Shown here: in pieces, positions 17,173 through 24,918 of the stretch | Layout: each line of letters opens with the position of its first letter | How positions within the stretch are numbered: position 1 is the first letter of the stretch | IMG/VR virus record: IMGVR_UViG_3300042324_000689 | Span: 1 to 59,615 of that record | Source: a virus | Strand: one strand, 5' to 3' | DNA length: 59,615 bases | Translations under genes and position numbers: made by a program | Notes under the pieces: generated by a model | What the model was told of the DNA's origin: nothing | Seen by the model: only the letters and a program-made list of their open reading frames with translations | Databases searched by the model: none

Positions 17173-17802
17173 ATGGCAGCAAAAGGATCAGTAGAAGCAA
17201 TCATTGAGGTTGCAAAGAAAGAAGTGGGTACAATTGAAGGCCCAAAAGACAACGAAACAAAGTACGGTGCATGGATTAAGGTTAACTTCCAGCCATGGTG
17301 CCAATCATTTGTTTCTTGGTCAGCATTTACAGCGGGAGTTAAATCATTCCCCAAGTCTGCATCAACAGTAGCAGCATCAGATTGGTTTAAGAAGGCTGAG
17401 CGTTGGTCAGATGCTCGTAATGATGATCCACAAGCAGGAGATTGGATCTATTTTGATTTCCCAGAAGATGGTGTAAATCGTATTTCACATGTTGGCATTT
17501 GTATCAAAAACAATGGAGATGGAACAATTCAAGTTATTGAAGGAAATACATCAGGAACTGCAAAGGGAGACCAACGCAACGGAGGAATGTGTGTTGAGAA
17601 GACTCGTGGTTATGTAAAAAATAACAAGAAAAAGTTAGTTAATGCTGTTGTTGGTTGGGGTCGTCCAGTTTATACTGGTGAAGAAAATGCTCAACTACTA
17701 AATAAAATTGCAGAATCTACGTCAACAATTGCAACAAATAAGGCTGCAAAGCCTGCTGCAAAGAAATCTTCTGGCGGATCAAAGTCAAAGGTATCATCAT
17801 GA
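17173..17802 (+). CDS. CHAP-domain endolysin
   Basis: 209 aa peptidoglycan hydrolase. Catalytic Cys in PWCQSFVSW (about residue 40), His in SHVGI (about 114) and downstream EGN; G-D-W-I-Y-F-D is the usual CHAP strand. The last ~40 residues are a Lys/Ser/Ala-rich tail (AAKPAAKKSSGGSKSK), a likely wall-binding or low-complexity extension. Amidase or endopeptidase specificity cannot be told. Overlaps the next gene by 4 nt. Confidence 0.88.
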   Translation: MAAKGSVEAIIEVAKKEVGTIEGPKDNETKYGAWIKVNFQPWCQSFVSWSAFTAGVKSFPKSASTVAASDWFKKAERWSDARNDDPQAGDWIYFDFPEDGVNRISHVGICIKNNGDGTIQVIEGNTSGTAKGDQRNGGMCVEKTRGYVKNNKKKLVNAVVGWGRPVYTGEENAQLLNKIAESTSTIATNKAAKPAAKKSSGGSKSKVSS

Positions 17803-18017
17803 TTGAGTCAAACAAGAGAAGCCTGTATAAAACTTTTACTTGGCCAGCGGTTCATATTGGATTTGTTGGCACTTTAGTCTATTTCTTTGAAAAGGTTATT
17901 ACTGGCGAAGCCCACTGGGAATACGCTGGTGCCTTTGCAATAGTTTATACTCTATGCGAGATGATTGGCTATTTCTTGCATGAAAGAGCCTGGGCTAAAT
18001 TTGGTAAAAAGGTTTAA
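17799..18017 (+). CDS. DUF2061-family membrane protein (copy 1)
   Basis: 72 aa with two hydrophobic helices and the family ending HERAWAKFG; N-terminal KRSLYKTFTWPAVH. DUF2061 proteins are small integral membrane proteins of unknown role. Coupled to the endolysin (ATGA). A second copy lies about 2 kb downstream. Confidence 0.75.
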   Translation: MIESNKRSLYKTFTWPAVHIGFVGTLVYFFEKVITGEAHWEYAGAFAIVYTLCEMIGYFLHERAWAKFGKKV

Positions 18018-18021
18018 ATAA

Positions 18022-18681
18022 GTGAACATTGACATGTGGGCAAAGGATCCAAATGAATCGGACTCTGAAATATACAAACTTGTTAAAGATATAGATGGCA
18101 AACTTTTTATAGTAGAGAATTTTATATTTCCAGAAACTTGTGAATTTATTATTAAAGAGTTTTCAAAAAATTTAGAAAATTTAGAAAATATTGGAAAACC
18201 TGGAATTCTTGGTGGTCCTGGAGGGTCTGCAAACAGTAAAGCACACCTAACATCATCTTTAAATAAAATAAAAGATAGGACAGACGATCTAGATTACAAT
18301 GTTGGAATTGATTTCTTTACATCCATATGTACGAATATTGAAAAAACTGCTTCATTAATTTTTAAAAAAAATCTTGTCTTAAAGTCTTATTTTTATAGTC
18401 ATATGCAAGAGGGCGGTTCAAATTCTTTGCATCTGGACAACTACTCTGAAGAATATGCAAATGACTATTCAGCACTATTGTATCTATCTGATTCTTACGA
18501 GGGTGGATTAATAAGTTTTCCTCAACTAGAAATAAAATTAAAACCAGCGCCAGGAACATTTTTAACATTTTCTGGAACACAAGAACTAGAACATGAAGTA
18601 GAGGTAGTGTCTGGTGGAAACAGAGTTAATATTATATTATTTTTAACTGAAAGGATAAATAATGAGAATCAAAATAATTAG
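18022..18681 (+). CDS. Fe(II)/2-oxoglutarate dioxygenase, prolyl-4-hydroxylase-like (1)
   Basis: 219 aa, GTG start. Double-stranded beta-helix motifs: LHLDNY (HxD metal ligands, about residues 137-139), YEGGLISFP, KPAPGTFLTF, then EHEVEVVSGGNRVNI (distal His and the 2OG-binding Arg). N-terminal FIVENFIFPETCEFII is the usual lead-in strand and helix. Expected to hydroxylate a protein or small molecule using O2 and 2-oxoglutarate. The C-terminal 20 nt overlap the next microprotein. Confidence 0.85.
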   Translation: MNIDMWAKDPNESDSEIYKLVKDIDGKLFIVENFIFPETCEFIIKEFSKNLENLENIGKPGILGGPGGSANSKAHLTSSLNKIKDRTDDLDYNVGIDFFTSICTNIEKTASLIFKKNLVLKSYFYSHMQEGGSNSLHLDNYSEEYANDYSALLYLSDSYEGGLISFPQLEIKLKPAPGTFLTFSGTQELEHEVEVVSGGNRVNIILFLTERINNENQNN

Positions 18682-18769
18682 GTTTGTTGTAAAAGCGCTT
18701 GGTTATGAGTGGGGCGGAGATTTACTTAATGCACCAATCTGGACAGTAAAAGCAAAAAAGAAAAAGTAG
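18662..18769 (+). CDS. basic microprotein
   Basis: 35 aa, with AAGG-type SD inside the end of the dioxygenase gene. Sequence MRIKIIRFVVKALGYEWGGD then a Lys-rich tail. No recognised family; short overlap and SD support translation. Confidence 0.5.
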   Translation: MRIKIIRFVVKALGYEWGGDLLNAPIWTVKAKKKK

Positions 18770-18772
18770 TAT

Positions 18773-18958
18773 ATGGCACTGTACGAATATGACTGCATGC
18801 CATGTGCAAAACGATACATCAAAGATCGTTCTATTAAAGAAGACGACCCTGGATATAAATGTGATACTTGCAATTTTTCTTTAGTTCGTGTATACTCTAA
18901 TGTAGGAGCAGTTTTCAACGGTAGTGGATTTTATTCCACCGATAACAGAAAGAAATAG
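18773..18958 (+). CDS. FmdB-type zinc-ribbon protein
   Basis: 61 aa starting MALYEYDCMPC, with a second CxxC (CDTC) and the conserved end FNGSGFYSTDNR, the pattern of FmdB/CxxC-CxxC regulatory-protein family members. Zinc binding is clear; a regulatory role is only inferred from the family name. Confidence 0.8.
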   Translation: MALYEYDCMPCAKRYIKDRSIKEDDPGYKCDTCNFSLVRVYSNVGAVFNGSGFYSTDNRKK

Positions 18959-18977
18959 GCAGTATACTATGAATACA

Positions 18978-19202
18978 ATGATTGATGAAGAAGTAGAATC
19001 AAGGAAATGGACACTATCTCCACTAGATAGGTGTGATGTTTGCTCTGCTGAGGCTTTAGTTCAGGTAAATGGTATTTCTGGTAACTTGATATTTTGTGGT
19101 CACCATTATAATAAGATAATGGATAATGCAGAAGGTTATAAGAAAATGATGTCTTTTGCATTAACTATTGTTGATGAGCGAGAAAAACTAGTTAAGGAAT
19201 AA
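18978..19202 (+). CDS. DUF7455-type CGHH zinc protein
   Basis: 74 aa. Contains DRCDVCSAEALVQV and LIFCGHHYNKI, the CxxC...CGHH signature of a small actinobacterial/actinophage zinc-binding family. TATACT (18963-18968) sits 9 nt before the ATG at 18978 (first ATG at 18969 would lie before the expected transcription start), so a leaderless mRNA is likely. Confidence 0.75.
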   Translation: MIDEEVESRKWTLSPLDRCDVCSAEALVQVNGISGNLIFCGHHYNKIMDNAEGYKKMMSFALTIVDEREKLVKE

Positions 19203-19204
19203 AA

Positions 19205-19966
19205 ATGATTATTCAGATTATAGGTCTTCCAGGTTCAGGAAAGACAGAGTTAGCCAAAGAACTCAAAGAAAGAATTAACGCTATTCATCTTAATGCAGAT
19301 GAGGTTCGTGCAACTGTAAATTCAGATTTAGGATTTGCACCAGAAGATAGACTTGAGCAGGCTCGTCGCATGGGTGAAATGGCAAGACTTATTGCCAAGC
19401 AGGGTGTTGCTCCAGTCATTGTTGATTTTGTGTGCCCCACTGAATTAACTCGTGCAGCATTTGGCAAACCAGACATATTAATATTTATGGATACTATTTC
19501 TGAGGGTAGATTTGAAGACACCAATAAAATGTTTGAGCGACCAACCCAGTATGCCATAACATTCATTAGTCACACATTAGATGCAGAAGCAAAGGCATCT
19601 TACATTATTAATAAGTTTGGCCTACATGATTGGTCTGCACCTACAACTCTTATGCTGGGTAGGTACCAGCCATGGCACGAAGGCCACCACGCACTCTACA
19701 AGGAGGCTGGCAAGAGAACTGACCAAGTACTTCTTGGAGTCCGTAATACCTACAACACAAGCGAAAAAGACCCTCTTAAGTTTGATCAAGTAAAAGAGTA
19801 TATTGCTAAAGATGAATTTATGGACGGGGCATTAGTATTAAGATTACCTAACATTACCAACATTGTCTATGGTCGTGATGTAGGGTATAAGATTGAGCAA
19901 GTAGATTTGGGGGCAGACATTCATGCTATTTCGGCTACTGAAAAACGCAAGCAGTTGGGTCTTTAA
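19205..19966 (+). CDS. APS-kinase-like P-loop kinase fused to HxGH nucleotidyltransferase
   Basis: 253 aa, two domains. Residues 1-140: kinase with GLPGSGKT (7-14), LNADEVRATVNSDLGF and PVIVDFVCP, resembling adenylylsulfate kinase. Residues 147-253: cytidylyltransferase-like fold with GRYQPWHEGHH (HxGH at 158-161) and the closing ISATEKR motif, as in NMN/phosphopantetheine/sulfurylase-type transferases. Both active-site motifs look intact. Possible jobs are NAD salvage (order reversed relative to NadR) or activation of a sugar or sulfate group; the substrate cannot be deduced. AAGGAATAAA precedes the start. Confidence 0.8.
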   Translation: MIIQIIGLPGSGKTELAKELKERINAIHLNADEVRATVNSDLGFAPEDRLEQARRMGEMARLIAKQGVAPVIVDFVCPTELTRAAFGKPDILIFMDTISEGRFEDTNKMFERPTQYAITFISHTLDAEAKASYIINKFGLHDWSAPTTLMLGRYQPWHEGHHALYKEAGKRTDQVLLGVRNTYNTSEKDPLKFDQVKEYIAKDEFMDGALVLRLPNITNIVYGRDVGYKIEQVDLGADIHAISATEKRKQLGL

Positions 19967-20060
19967 AAAATTAGAACAGTCAGGACAAGCAATGAATGAT
20001 GCCGAAGACAGAATGGTAGCAGCAATGTTTAAAAAGAAAGATAAAGATGACAGTAACTAA
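19923..20060 (+). CDS. hypothetical microprotein
   Basis: 45 aa, overlapping the end of the kinase fusion in another frame and the start of the DUF2061 gene. Sequence ends GQAMNDAEDRMVAAMFKKKDK. It fills an otherwise uncovered 80-nt gap; a shorter form from the ATG at 19992 is possible. Moderate support only. Confidence 0.4.
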   Translation: MLFRLLKNASSWVFKKLEQSGQAMNDAEDRMVAAMFKKKDKDDSN

Positions 20061-20250
20061 GGCCAGGTCTTTTGCAAAGGCATTAAGTTATCGCATATGG
20101 GGAACTCTTTCCTCTGTTGCTGTTGCCTATGTTATTACAAAAAACGCTTCTCTCTCTGTGACAATTGCATTTTGGGAAACGGTAGTTAAAGTATTTATCT
20201 ACTACGCACATGAGCGTGGATGGAACTATATACAATGGGGGAGAAAATAA
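20047..20250 (+). CDS. DUF2061-family membrane protein (copy 2)
   Basis: 67 aa: KARSFAKALSYRIWGTLSS, a hydrophobic helix, then ETVVKVFIYYAHERGW, the typical DUF2061 ending. Paralogue of the copy next to the endolysin, though the two share mainly the family motifs. Confidence 0.75.
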   Translation: MTVTKARSFAKALSYRIWGTLSSVAVAYVITKNASLSVTIAFWETVVKVFIYYAHERGWNYIQWGRK

Positions 20251-20657
20251 TGTATGAATACTATGTAAGAAAAGTAGAGAATGTCGTAGATGGAGATACC
20301 ATAGACGTTCTTATTGATTTAGGGTTTGATATCCTGTTTGCATCTCGTGTTAGACTGGCTGGTATTGATACCCCAGAGTCTCGCACAAAGGATCTTGCAG
20401 AAAAGGCTCTTGGTCTTGAAGCCAAAGAGTACCTAAAGAAGTCTCTAAAGGACGCTAAGTCTGTTGTAATTAAGACTGAAAAGATGGACTCATCTGAAAA
20501 GTATGGTCGCATTTTAGGCTGGGTATATATTAATGGAGACACAGTATCTCTTAATGACATGATGATCAATGATGGTTATGCATGGGGATATCTTGGAGAT
20601 ACTAAGGTTAAAGATTTTGTAGCACTGGCTAAGGCAAGAAAGAAGTCTGGAAAATGA
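20250..20657 (+). CDS. thermonuclease (staphylococcal nuclease-like)
   Basis: 135 aa. SNase motifs: VVDGDTIDVLIDLGF, RVRLAGIDTPES (Arg and Asp of the active site), YGRILGWVYING (second catalytic Arg) and GYAWGY. No signal peptide, so it probably acts inside the cell on host or foreign DNA/RNA, or in nucleotide recycling. GGGGGAG lies 8 nt upstream of ATG 20250. Confidence 0.88.
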   Translation: MYEYYVRKVENVVDGDTIDVLIDLGFDILFASRVRLAGIDTPESRTKDLAEKALGLEAKEYLKKSLKDAKSVVIKTEKMDSSEKYGRILGWVYINGDTVSLNDMMINDGYAWGYLGDTKVKDFVALAKARKKSGK

Positions 20658-21277
20658 AAAGAAATATTTTAGAAAAGCATGTTTATTATTATGAAAATGT
20701 TATTGAAAACCCTAAAGAACTTCTTGAAAAAATAGAAGCCACTGATCATCTACTGGGAGAAGATACTGGAGTAAGCAAGTGGGCTGATTGGACAGCCTAT
20801 CAGTCAGATTATGCATTTGGAAAACAAAAAATGATTCGTGAGCATTTATTTAATAAAGCCCATCCAGCATACAGTGAGTGTCGAGAAATTGAAAAAGAAA
20901 TTACAGATTCAATTATTGCTGTATCAAAAGACTATGAGTCTATGCATCCAGGGCTAGATATTGGAATGCTCTGCCCACTATCTATTAGTAAGTATTTTGT
21001 TGGTAGCATGATGGGCAAACATACGGATACCCATGACGATGATGAAGGCAAAACTGTGTCTGTGGTCTTATATTTAAATGACGATTATACAGGCGGAGAG
21101 ATAGAATTACCAGATCATGACATTGTTGTAAAACCAACTCCAGGAAGCATTGTTGTTTTCCCATCAAGAAAACCATATTTCCATCAATCAAACACCATAC
21201 TATCTGGAGAAAAATATATTGTTCCTGGGTTTTGGGAGAATAGAGTTAAATTTCAAACTGGGTGGACTAATGGATGA
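20654..21277 (+). CDS. Fe(II)/2-oxoglutarate dioxygenase, P4H-like (2)
   Basis: 207 aa. KHTDTHDDDE (HxD), VVLYLNDDYTGGEIELP, KPTPGSIVVFPS and FHQSNTILSGEKYIVPGFW. The distal His is present, but the 2OG-anchoring Arg position is Lys, as in some P4H family members. N-terminal segment NILEKHVYYYENVIENP is typical of viral P4H-like proteins. Overlaps its upstream neighbour by 4 nt and the downstream gene by 8 nt. Confidence 0.83.
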   Translation: MKRNILEKHVYYYENVIENPKELLEKIEATDHLLGEDTGVSKWADWTAYQSDYAFGKQKMIREHLFNKAHPAYSECREIEKEITDSIIAVSKDYESMHPGLDIGMLCPLSISKYFVGSMMGKHTDTHDDDEGKTVSVVLYLNDDYTGGEIELPDHDIVVKPTPGSIVVFPSRKPYFHQSNTILSGEKYIVPGFWENRVKFQTGWTNG

Positions 21278-21599
21278 ATTTGACATTGTCGATAATCTAA
21301 TTTTAAATGGAGGCCTAGAGTTTGCAGGAAAAGATTCTGAAACTGGTGAGTCACTATACAAGCCTACAGAAAGGCTTAAGGAAATAGATGCTCAACTTAG
21401 CGATGAACTATCAATATACTTTTCAGATATAACTTTAAAACTTTGGGAAAAGGGTTTTCTTAACATGGACGTAACAAATAAAGATCCTTTAGTAAAATTA
21501 GGACCAAAGTCTTTTGATGCCATGGCTATAAAATCTTTACCAAGTGATGAAAGAGTAATCATAGAAGAAATAATCAAGGTTCTTTTTAATAAAAACTGA
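21270..21599 (+). CDS. conserved phage protein
   Basis: 109 aa: DEFDIVDNLILNGGLEFAGKD, LKEIDAQLSDELSIYFSDI and a final helical EERVIIEEIIKVLF-like segment. The frame is open further upstream, but the ATG at 21270 fits the operon spacing. I recognise no function. Confidence 0.65.
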   Translation: MDEFDIVDNLILNGGLEFAGKDSETGESLYKPTERLKEIDAQLSDELSIYFSDITLKLWEKGFLNMDVTNKDPLVKLGPKSFDAMAIKSLPSDERVIIEEIIKVLFNKN

Positions 21600-21623
21600 T
21601 ATACTTGATATCTGGGAGTATTA

Positions 21624-22040
21624 ATGAATAACTTATATGGTGCTATCGGGACAGTAGTGACTCTTGTGCTGCTTTTTTATGTATATGTACTAAGGAATAG
21701 AGAAAGAAATAATAAGCCTATTATTGTTAGCCAATCAATGCTTCAATATCGGTATAGCAATCGCAAAAAAAATTCAAGAAAATTAAATGTTAGATCTCAG
21801 TCAAAAGTTCATCATGATAAAACCAACATAAGGGTTATTATTGTTGAAAATAATGCCTATTGGATTAAAGATAATATATTTTATAAAGCCCCACTTGTTA
21901 ATGAACTTATTGATAAAGAGTCTGCAGAGCAAGTTGACACAATCAGTATGGATAAGGTACAATTAGATAAGATGTTGTTCATAATGGACAAATTACGAGA
22001 AGGGATTAACGATGATAGTAGGGGTTCAGGGAACAAGTAG
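21624..22040 (+). CDS. single-pass membrane protein
   Basis: 138 aa. One N-terminal TM helix (AIGTVVTLVLLFYVYVL), a basic juxtamembrane region rich in Arg/Lys/Ser, then a small alpha/beta domain with VRVIIVENNAYWIKDNIFY-like strands. GGGAG SD, and TATACT upstream. Unknown role. Confidence 0.65.
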   Translation: MNNLYGAIGTVVTLVLLFYVYVLRNRERNNKPIIVSQSMLQYRYSNRKKNSRKLNVRSQSKVHHDKTNIRVIIVENNAYWIKDNIFYKAPLVNELIDKESAEQVDTISMDKVQLDKMLFIMDKLREGINDDSRGSGNK

Positions 22041-22362
22041 TTTTGATAACTACAATGTCTTCCTTAGATCAATGGCCGTTGCCCTTTCTGAGTTAAAAGA
22101 AGAGGATAAGGTTTTTCATGTATACTCTGCAGGACCAAACAATATTAGCATGATGGCAATGGAGTTTTCAAACTTATCAGAAAAAGGAATGAAGTCAAGA
22201 GGAAAGTCTATTAAGTTTATTAAGGTTACTCCTGAATGGATGCAAGAAAATATATTACAAGTTGATCATTTTGCTTTTTTGTCTAATCCAAAAGAGCCAG
22301 TATCAAAGATTGTTCATGTATCAAAATTAAATAATATAAATACAAACGTATATAATTTCTAA
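22012..22362 (+). CDS. conserved phage protein, possible Rossmann/SLOG-like fold
   Basis: 116 aa: MIVGVQGTSSFDNYNVFLRS then HVYSAGPNNISMMAMEFSN and a C-terminal FAFLSNPKEPVSKIV. The Gly-rich first strand and SAGP turn suggest a nucleotide-binding fold akin to SLOG/DUF2493 proteins; this is a tentative reading. Overlaps the membrane-protein gene by 29 nt. Confidence 0.6.
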   Translation: MIVGVQGTSSFDNYNVFLRSMAVALSELKEEDKVFHVYSAGPNNISMMAMEFSNLSEKGMKSRGKSIKFIKVTPEWMQENILQVDHFAFLSNPKEPVSKIVHVSKLNNINTNVYNF

Positions 22363-22368
22363 TCAGCC

Positions 22369-22397
22369 TTGACATAAGTTGTTATAACTGATAGACT
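22369..22397 (+). promoter_or_regulatory. sigma70-like promoter
   Basis: TTGACA (22369-22374) and TAGACT (22392-22397), 17-nt spacer. It would drive the WhiB-containing operon; the untranslated leader has a small GTGCT-AGCAC hairpin near 22413-22424. Confidence 0.75.
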
Positions 22398-22445
22398 TTA
22401 TTATGTGACACTCGTGCTCTAGCACATCAACAGAATGGAAAGATA

Positions 22446-22658
22446 ATGAAAATAGTTAACTCTTTATCCACTATGGAATCAATAGTGAATAAGCACAGAC
22501 AACTATCCTGGAACGGATGGACAGTAGTTGAGACATTTCCTTCAGAGAAAGCCTACTACTCAAAATTTGGAGTATACAAAAATAATAAATGGCAAATGAA
22601 AAAAGAATTTATTCCTTCTAATCAAGGATGGGAAATCCCTGACAAGTATGTGATCTAA
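22446..22658 (+). CDS. conserved phage protein
   Basis: 70 aa: WNGWTVVETFPSEKAYYSKFG and a C-terminal GWEIPDKYV. The pattern is familiar from small actinophage proteins found near whiB; no function is known. First gene after the strong promoter. Confidence 0.7.
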   Translation: MKIVNSLSTMESIVNKHRQLSWNGWTVVETFPSEKAYYSKFGVYKNNKWQMKKEFIPSNQGWEIPDKYVI

Positions 22659-22940
22659 ATGAATAAATTTAAATGGAAAGATAATGCTTCTTGCTTAGAC
22701 TATGATACAAATTTATTCTTTGAAAAGTATGAAGAAAGTGAGTCGTTAAGGCCAGCAATAGATGCACTTTGTTCTTCGTGTCCAGTAAGAAAAGATTGTT
22801 TTTCTGTTGGGATTTCAGGCAAAGAGTGGGGTGTTTGGGGTGGAGTATTTTTAGAGAATGGTGAAATATCAAAAGAGTTTGCCAGCCACAAAAACAAAGA
22901 CGATTGGGGAATGACTTGGCAATCATTAACAATGGAGTAG
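22659..22940 (+). CDS. whiB: WhiB-family Fe-S transcription regulator
   Basis: 93 aa. Four conserved cysteines: Cys12, then Cys38-x2-Cys41-x5-Cys47 (CSSCPVRKDC), followed by the GVWGG turn. WhiB proteins are restricted to Actinobacteria and their phages and bind sigma factor while carrying an O2/NO-sensitive [4Fe-4S] cluster. This gene is the best taxonomic marker in the window. Follows the previous gene immediately and precedes the next by one base. Confidence 0.92.
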   Translation: MNKFKWKDNASCLDYDTNLFFEKYEESESLRPAIDALCSSCPVRKDCFSVGISGKEWGVWGGVFLENGEISKEFASHKNKDDWGMTWQSLTME

Positions 22941-22941
22941 T

Positions 22942-23187
22942 ATGTACACAGATGCAATGAAAAGAGCCTTTAGGTCTGTTCAACTTTACTGCCCAAATAA
23001 TTTTTCTTTACAGATTATAGATAATGATCATTTTATAACAGTAAAAGCAAAAGAAAAAGACTTCATGTCATTAGAAACGGTGGAATTAAAAAGACAGGCA
23101 ATTGAGTATATGGTTCGTGTTAAAAAAGCATTAGAAGATAATGGTGCAATTGTTCTTCTTGTTCGAGAGGGTGGAAAGGAATTATGA
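22942..23187 (+). CDS. conserved phage protein
   Basis: 81 aa, alpha/beta pattern (FSLQIIDNDHFITVKA, long helix, then AIVLLVREGG). No motif recognised. In the whiB operon, overlapping the next gene by 4 nt. Confidence 0.65.
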   Translation: MYTDAMKRAFRSVQLYCPNNFSLQIIDNDHFITVKAKEKDFMSLETVELKRQAIEYMVRVKKALEDNGAIVLLVREGGKEL

Positions 23188-23582
23188 TTGAAACGGTAGC
23201 CTTAGTTATATTATCAGTCTTATCAACAACATTTGCTTTTCTTTTTTATATTCAAAAGAAAAAAAATATACAAATACTTGCTCAAACTCTTGAATTCTTT
23301 ATGCTCCAAGAAGCACAAGAAGCACAGGCAAAAACAGATAAAGAAAAATTTAATGAGGATTTTTTAAAATTTATTTCAGATTCTCGTGACTGGGCTTATA
23401 CTTATATTGAAACTACACAGGAAAAGATTAATAGTTTTATCAATGATGTTGGACCAGTGATTGATTATTTAGAAAAATATGCCTCTCCAATATTGATTGA
23501 GCAGCAAAGGCTGTCCATAATTGAAGGGTATAAAGTAATTAAAAGCATTCTACCAGAGGACTATGGTAAAATAGAAACATGA
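23184..23582 (+). CDS. membr.-anchored helical protein
   Basis: 132 aa. N-terminal TM helix (VALVILSVLSTTFAFLFYI), then a charged, long helical region with coiled-coil character. No catalytic motif. Overlaps the next gene by 4 nt. Confidence 0.6.
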   Translation: MIETVALVILSVLSTTFAFLFYIQKKKNIQILAQTLEFFMLQEAQEAQAKTDKEKFNEDFLKFISDSRDWAYTYIETTQEKINSFINDVGPVIDYLEKYASPILIEQQRLSIIEGYKVIKSILPEDYGKIET

Positions 23583-23743
23583 TCAAATTCAAGTCATACG
23601 AAGATCTGGCATATGATGCTTTTTATTCATGCCATGTATTGGGCTGTGAACTTGAAGCAGAAAAAATATACGCTACTGAATCTAACATTATAGATGTGTG
23701 CGTAATCCACTATAAAGACTTAATTGAAAAAGGTTATCAATGA
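23579..23743 (+). CDS. hypothetical protein with C/H residues
   Basis: 54 aa, with CHVLGCELEAEKIY and VCVIHYKDLIEKGY; the spaced Cys and His (CHxxxC...CxxH) could bind zinc, as in other small proteins of this phage. Four-nucleotide overlaps on both sides support it as real. Confidence 0.55.
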   Translation: MIKFKSYEDLAYDAFYSCHVLGCELEAEKIYATESNIIDVCVIHYKDLIEKGYQ

Positions 23744-23898
23744 AAGATGTTTTGTTATCAACATTAACAGGTTTTGGGTGTGGCGTAGTATTTGCTGCAT
23801 TCAAATTGCCAGTACCAGCACCACCAGTTTTTGCGGGAGTCGCAGGAATTATTGGATTATGGATTGGCTTTACAGTACTAACAAAAATAATATCCTAG
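23740..23898 (+). CDS. XapX/DUF1427-like membrane protein
   Basis: 52 aa: GFGCGVVFAAFKLPVPAPP then VAGIIGLWIGF, the core pattern of XapX-domain (DUF1427) proteins. Two hydrophobic helices. Family function unknown. The longer + frame at 23724 covering this region is a shadow. Confidence 0.7.
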   Translation: MKDVLLSTLTGFGCGVVFAAFKLPVPAPPVFAGVAGIIGLWIGFTVLTKIIS

Positions 23899-23908
23899 GA
23901 GGAAAATT

Positions 23909-24178
23909 ATGAATCAACAAATCAAAAACGCACTAGCATCATATGGAAGATCAGTTCTTGGAGCAGCAACAGCAATGTATGCTTCTGGAGTAACAGATCC
24001 ACAGACACTAGCATACTCACTACTTGGAGCACTTGTTCCCGTTGTATTGAGAGCAGCCAATCCTAACGACTTGGCTTTTGGCAAGATGCCAGATGTTAAG
24101 GAAATTGAAGTAGCACTCAAGACTGCCAAGGTAGTTAAGAAGGCACCTGCAAAGAAAACAGCAGTAAAAAAGAAGTAG
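23909..24178 (+). CDS. holin-like membrane protein
   Basis: 89 aa. YGRSVLGAATAMYASGV, TLAYSLLGALVPVVLRA and NPNDLAFG form the pattern seen in small actinophage membrane proteins often annotated as holins; the tail is Lys/Ala-rich. GGAGG SD. Last gene of the long + strand run, followed by a structured RNA-like region. Confidence 0.65.
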   Translation: MNQQIKNALASYGRSVLGAATAMYASGVTDPQTLAYSLLGALVPVVLRAANPNDLAFGKMPDVKEIEVALKTAKVVKKAPAKKTAVKKK

Positions 24179-24190
24179 TATAATAAATTA

Positions 24191-24300
24191 TTCCGTCATG
24201 ATACATGCAGTTGCTTATAGCAACCCTATTGCTGAGTACGGATAAGCCCAGGATCGCTACCTGGGGGACCTGAGCAGGTCTATAAACTGCTCATTCTTTG
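24191..24300 (+). ncRNA. candidate structured RNA with terminator
   Basis: TATAAT at 24179-24184 predicts a start near 24191. The region folds as TCCGT/ACGGA (24192-24196 with 24238-24242) enclosing GTTGC/GCAAC (24210-24224), then CCCAGG/CCTGGG (24247-24265), then GAGCAG/CTGCTC (24272-24292) plus ATTCTTT. GACCTGAGCAGGTC (24267-24280) is a mutually exclusive alternative hairpin. No ORF. Could also be only a read-through terminator of the + operon. Confidence 0.4.
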
Positions 24301-24302
24301 TG

Positions 24303-24878
24303 TTATCTAGTCCACCAAGCAAGATTATATCTTATTTCTTTCGTTACGTCATTAACTCCATGTTCGTATTCTTTATTTCCAGGATGCATAACTAAAGACA
24401 AAGCCTTTGGTTTCATAATTATATTTTTTTTTGGATAAAAAATTTCTCCACCACTATAGTTATTGTTAATATAAACTACAAAACCGTGAGTAATAATTGG
24501 TAGAGATGCATCATATTGAGGGTGATCTTTATCAACTTCATCAGTATGAACATCCAGTCCATGACCCGTTCTTCTAAAAATTGAGGTTATTGGTAAAAAA
24601 GAAAAATCTGAAATACCATATTCTTTAGAAAATATCGGCTTTGCTCTTTCTTCAAGCATTTTAAAGAACCAATTGTAGTCACGATACCTATCTCTTAAAT
24701 TGTATTCGTCAATTTGTAGCCTATTGCCATATTGCTCTGTAAGTCCAGATCCATCATTTGAGGCATCCCACAAGGAAATGTCTTTTGTTGCTAAATCAAG
24801 AATGTAGTCAGCCTCATCTTGAGTCAAAAAGTTTTCAACTACGACAATTTCATTATTAAATGGTCTCGATATATGCAT
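24303..24878 (-). CDS. Fe(II)/2-oxoglutarate dioxygenase, P4H-like (3)
   Basis: 191 aa. VVVENFLTQDEADYIL lead-in, LDVHTDEVDKDHP (HxD), YINNNYSGGEIFYPK, PKALSLVMHPG and YEHGVNDVTKEIRYNLAWW (distal His, Arg). All ligands present. TATAAT (reverse strand 24890-24885) is 6 nt before the ATG: leaderless, and divergent from the next + gene. Confidence 0.87.
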   Translation of the reverse strand: MHISRPFNNEIVVVENFLTQDEADYILDLATKDISLWDASNDGSGLTEQYGNRLQIDEYNLRDRYRDYNWFFKMLEERAKPIFSKEYGISDFSFLPITSIFRRTGHGLDVHTDEVDKDHPQYDASLPIITHGFVVYINNNYSGGEIFYPKKNIIMKPKALSLVMHPGNKEYEHGVNDVTKEIRYNLAWWTR

Positions 24879-24918
24879 ATATTAATTATATCATACTAGA
24901 AACTGCTATAATATATAC

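Noticed and set aside
19205-19966. NadR-type NAD salvage enzyme
   Set aside because: Domain order is reversed and the kinase half looks like APS kinase; left as kinase-nucleotidyltransferase of unknown substrate.
20654-21277. Lys in place of the 2OG-binding Arg as a sign of inactivity
   Set aside because: Lys occupies this position in known prolyl 4-hydroxylases, so it does not show loss of function.
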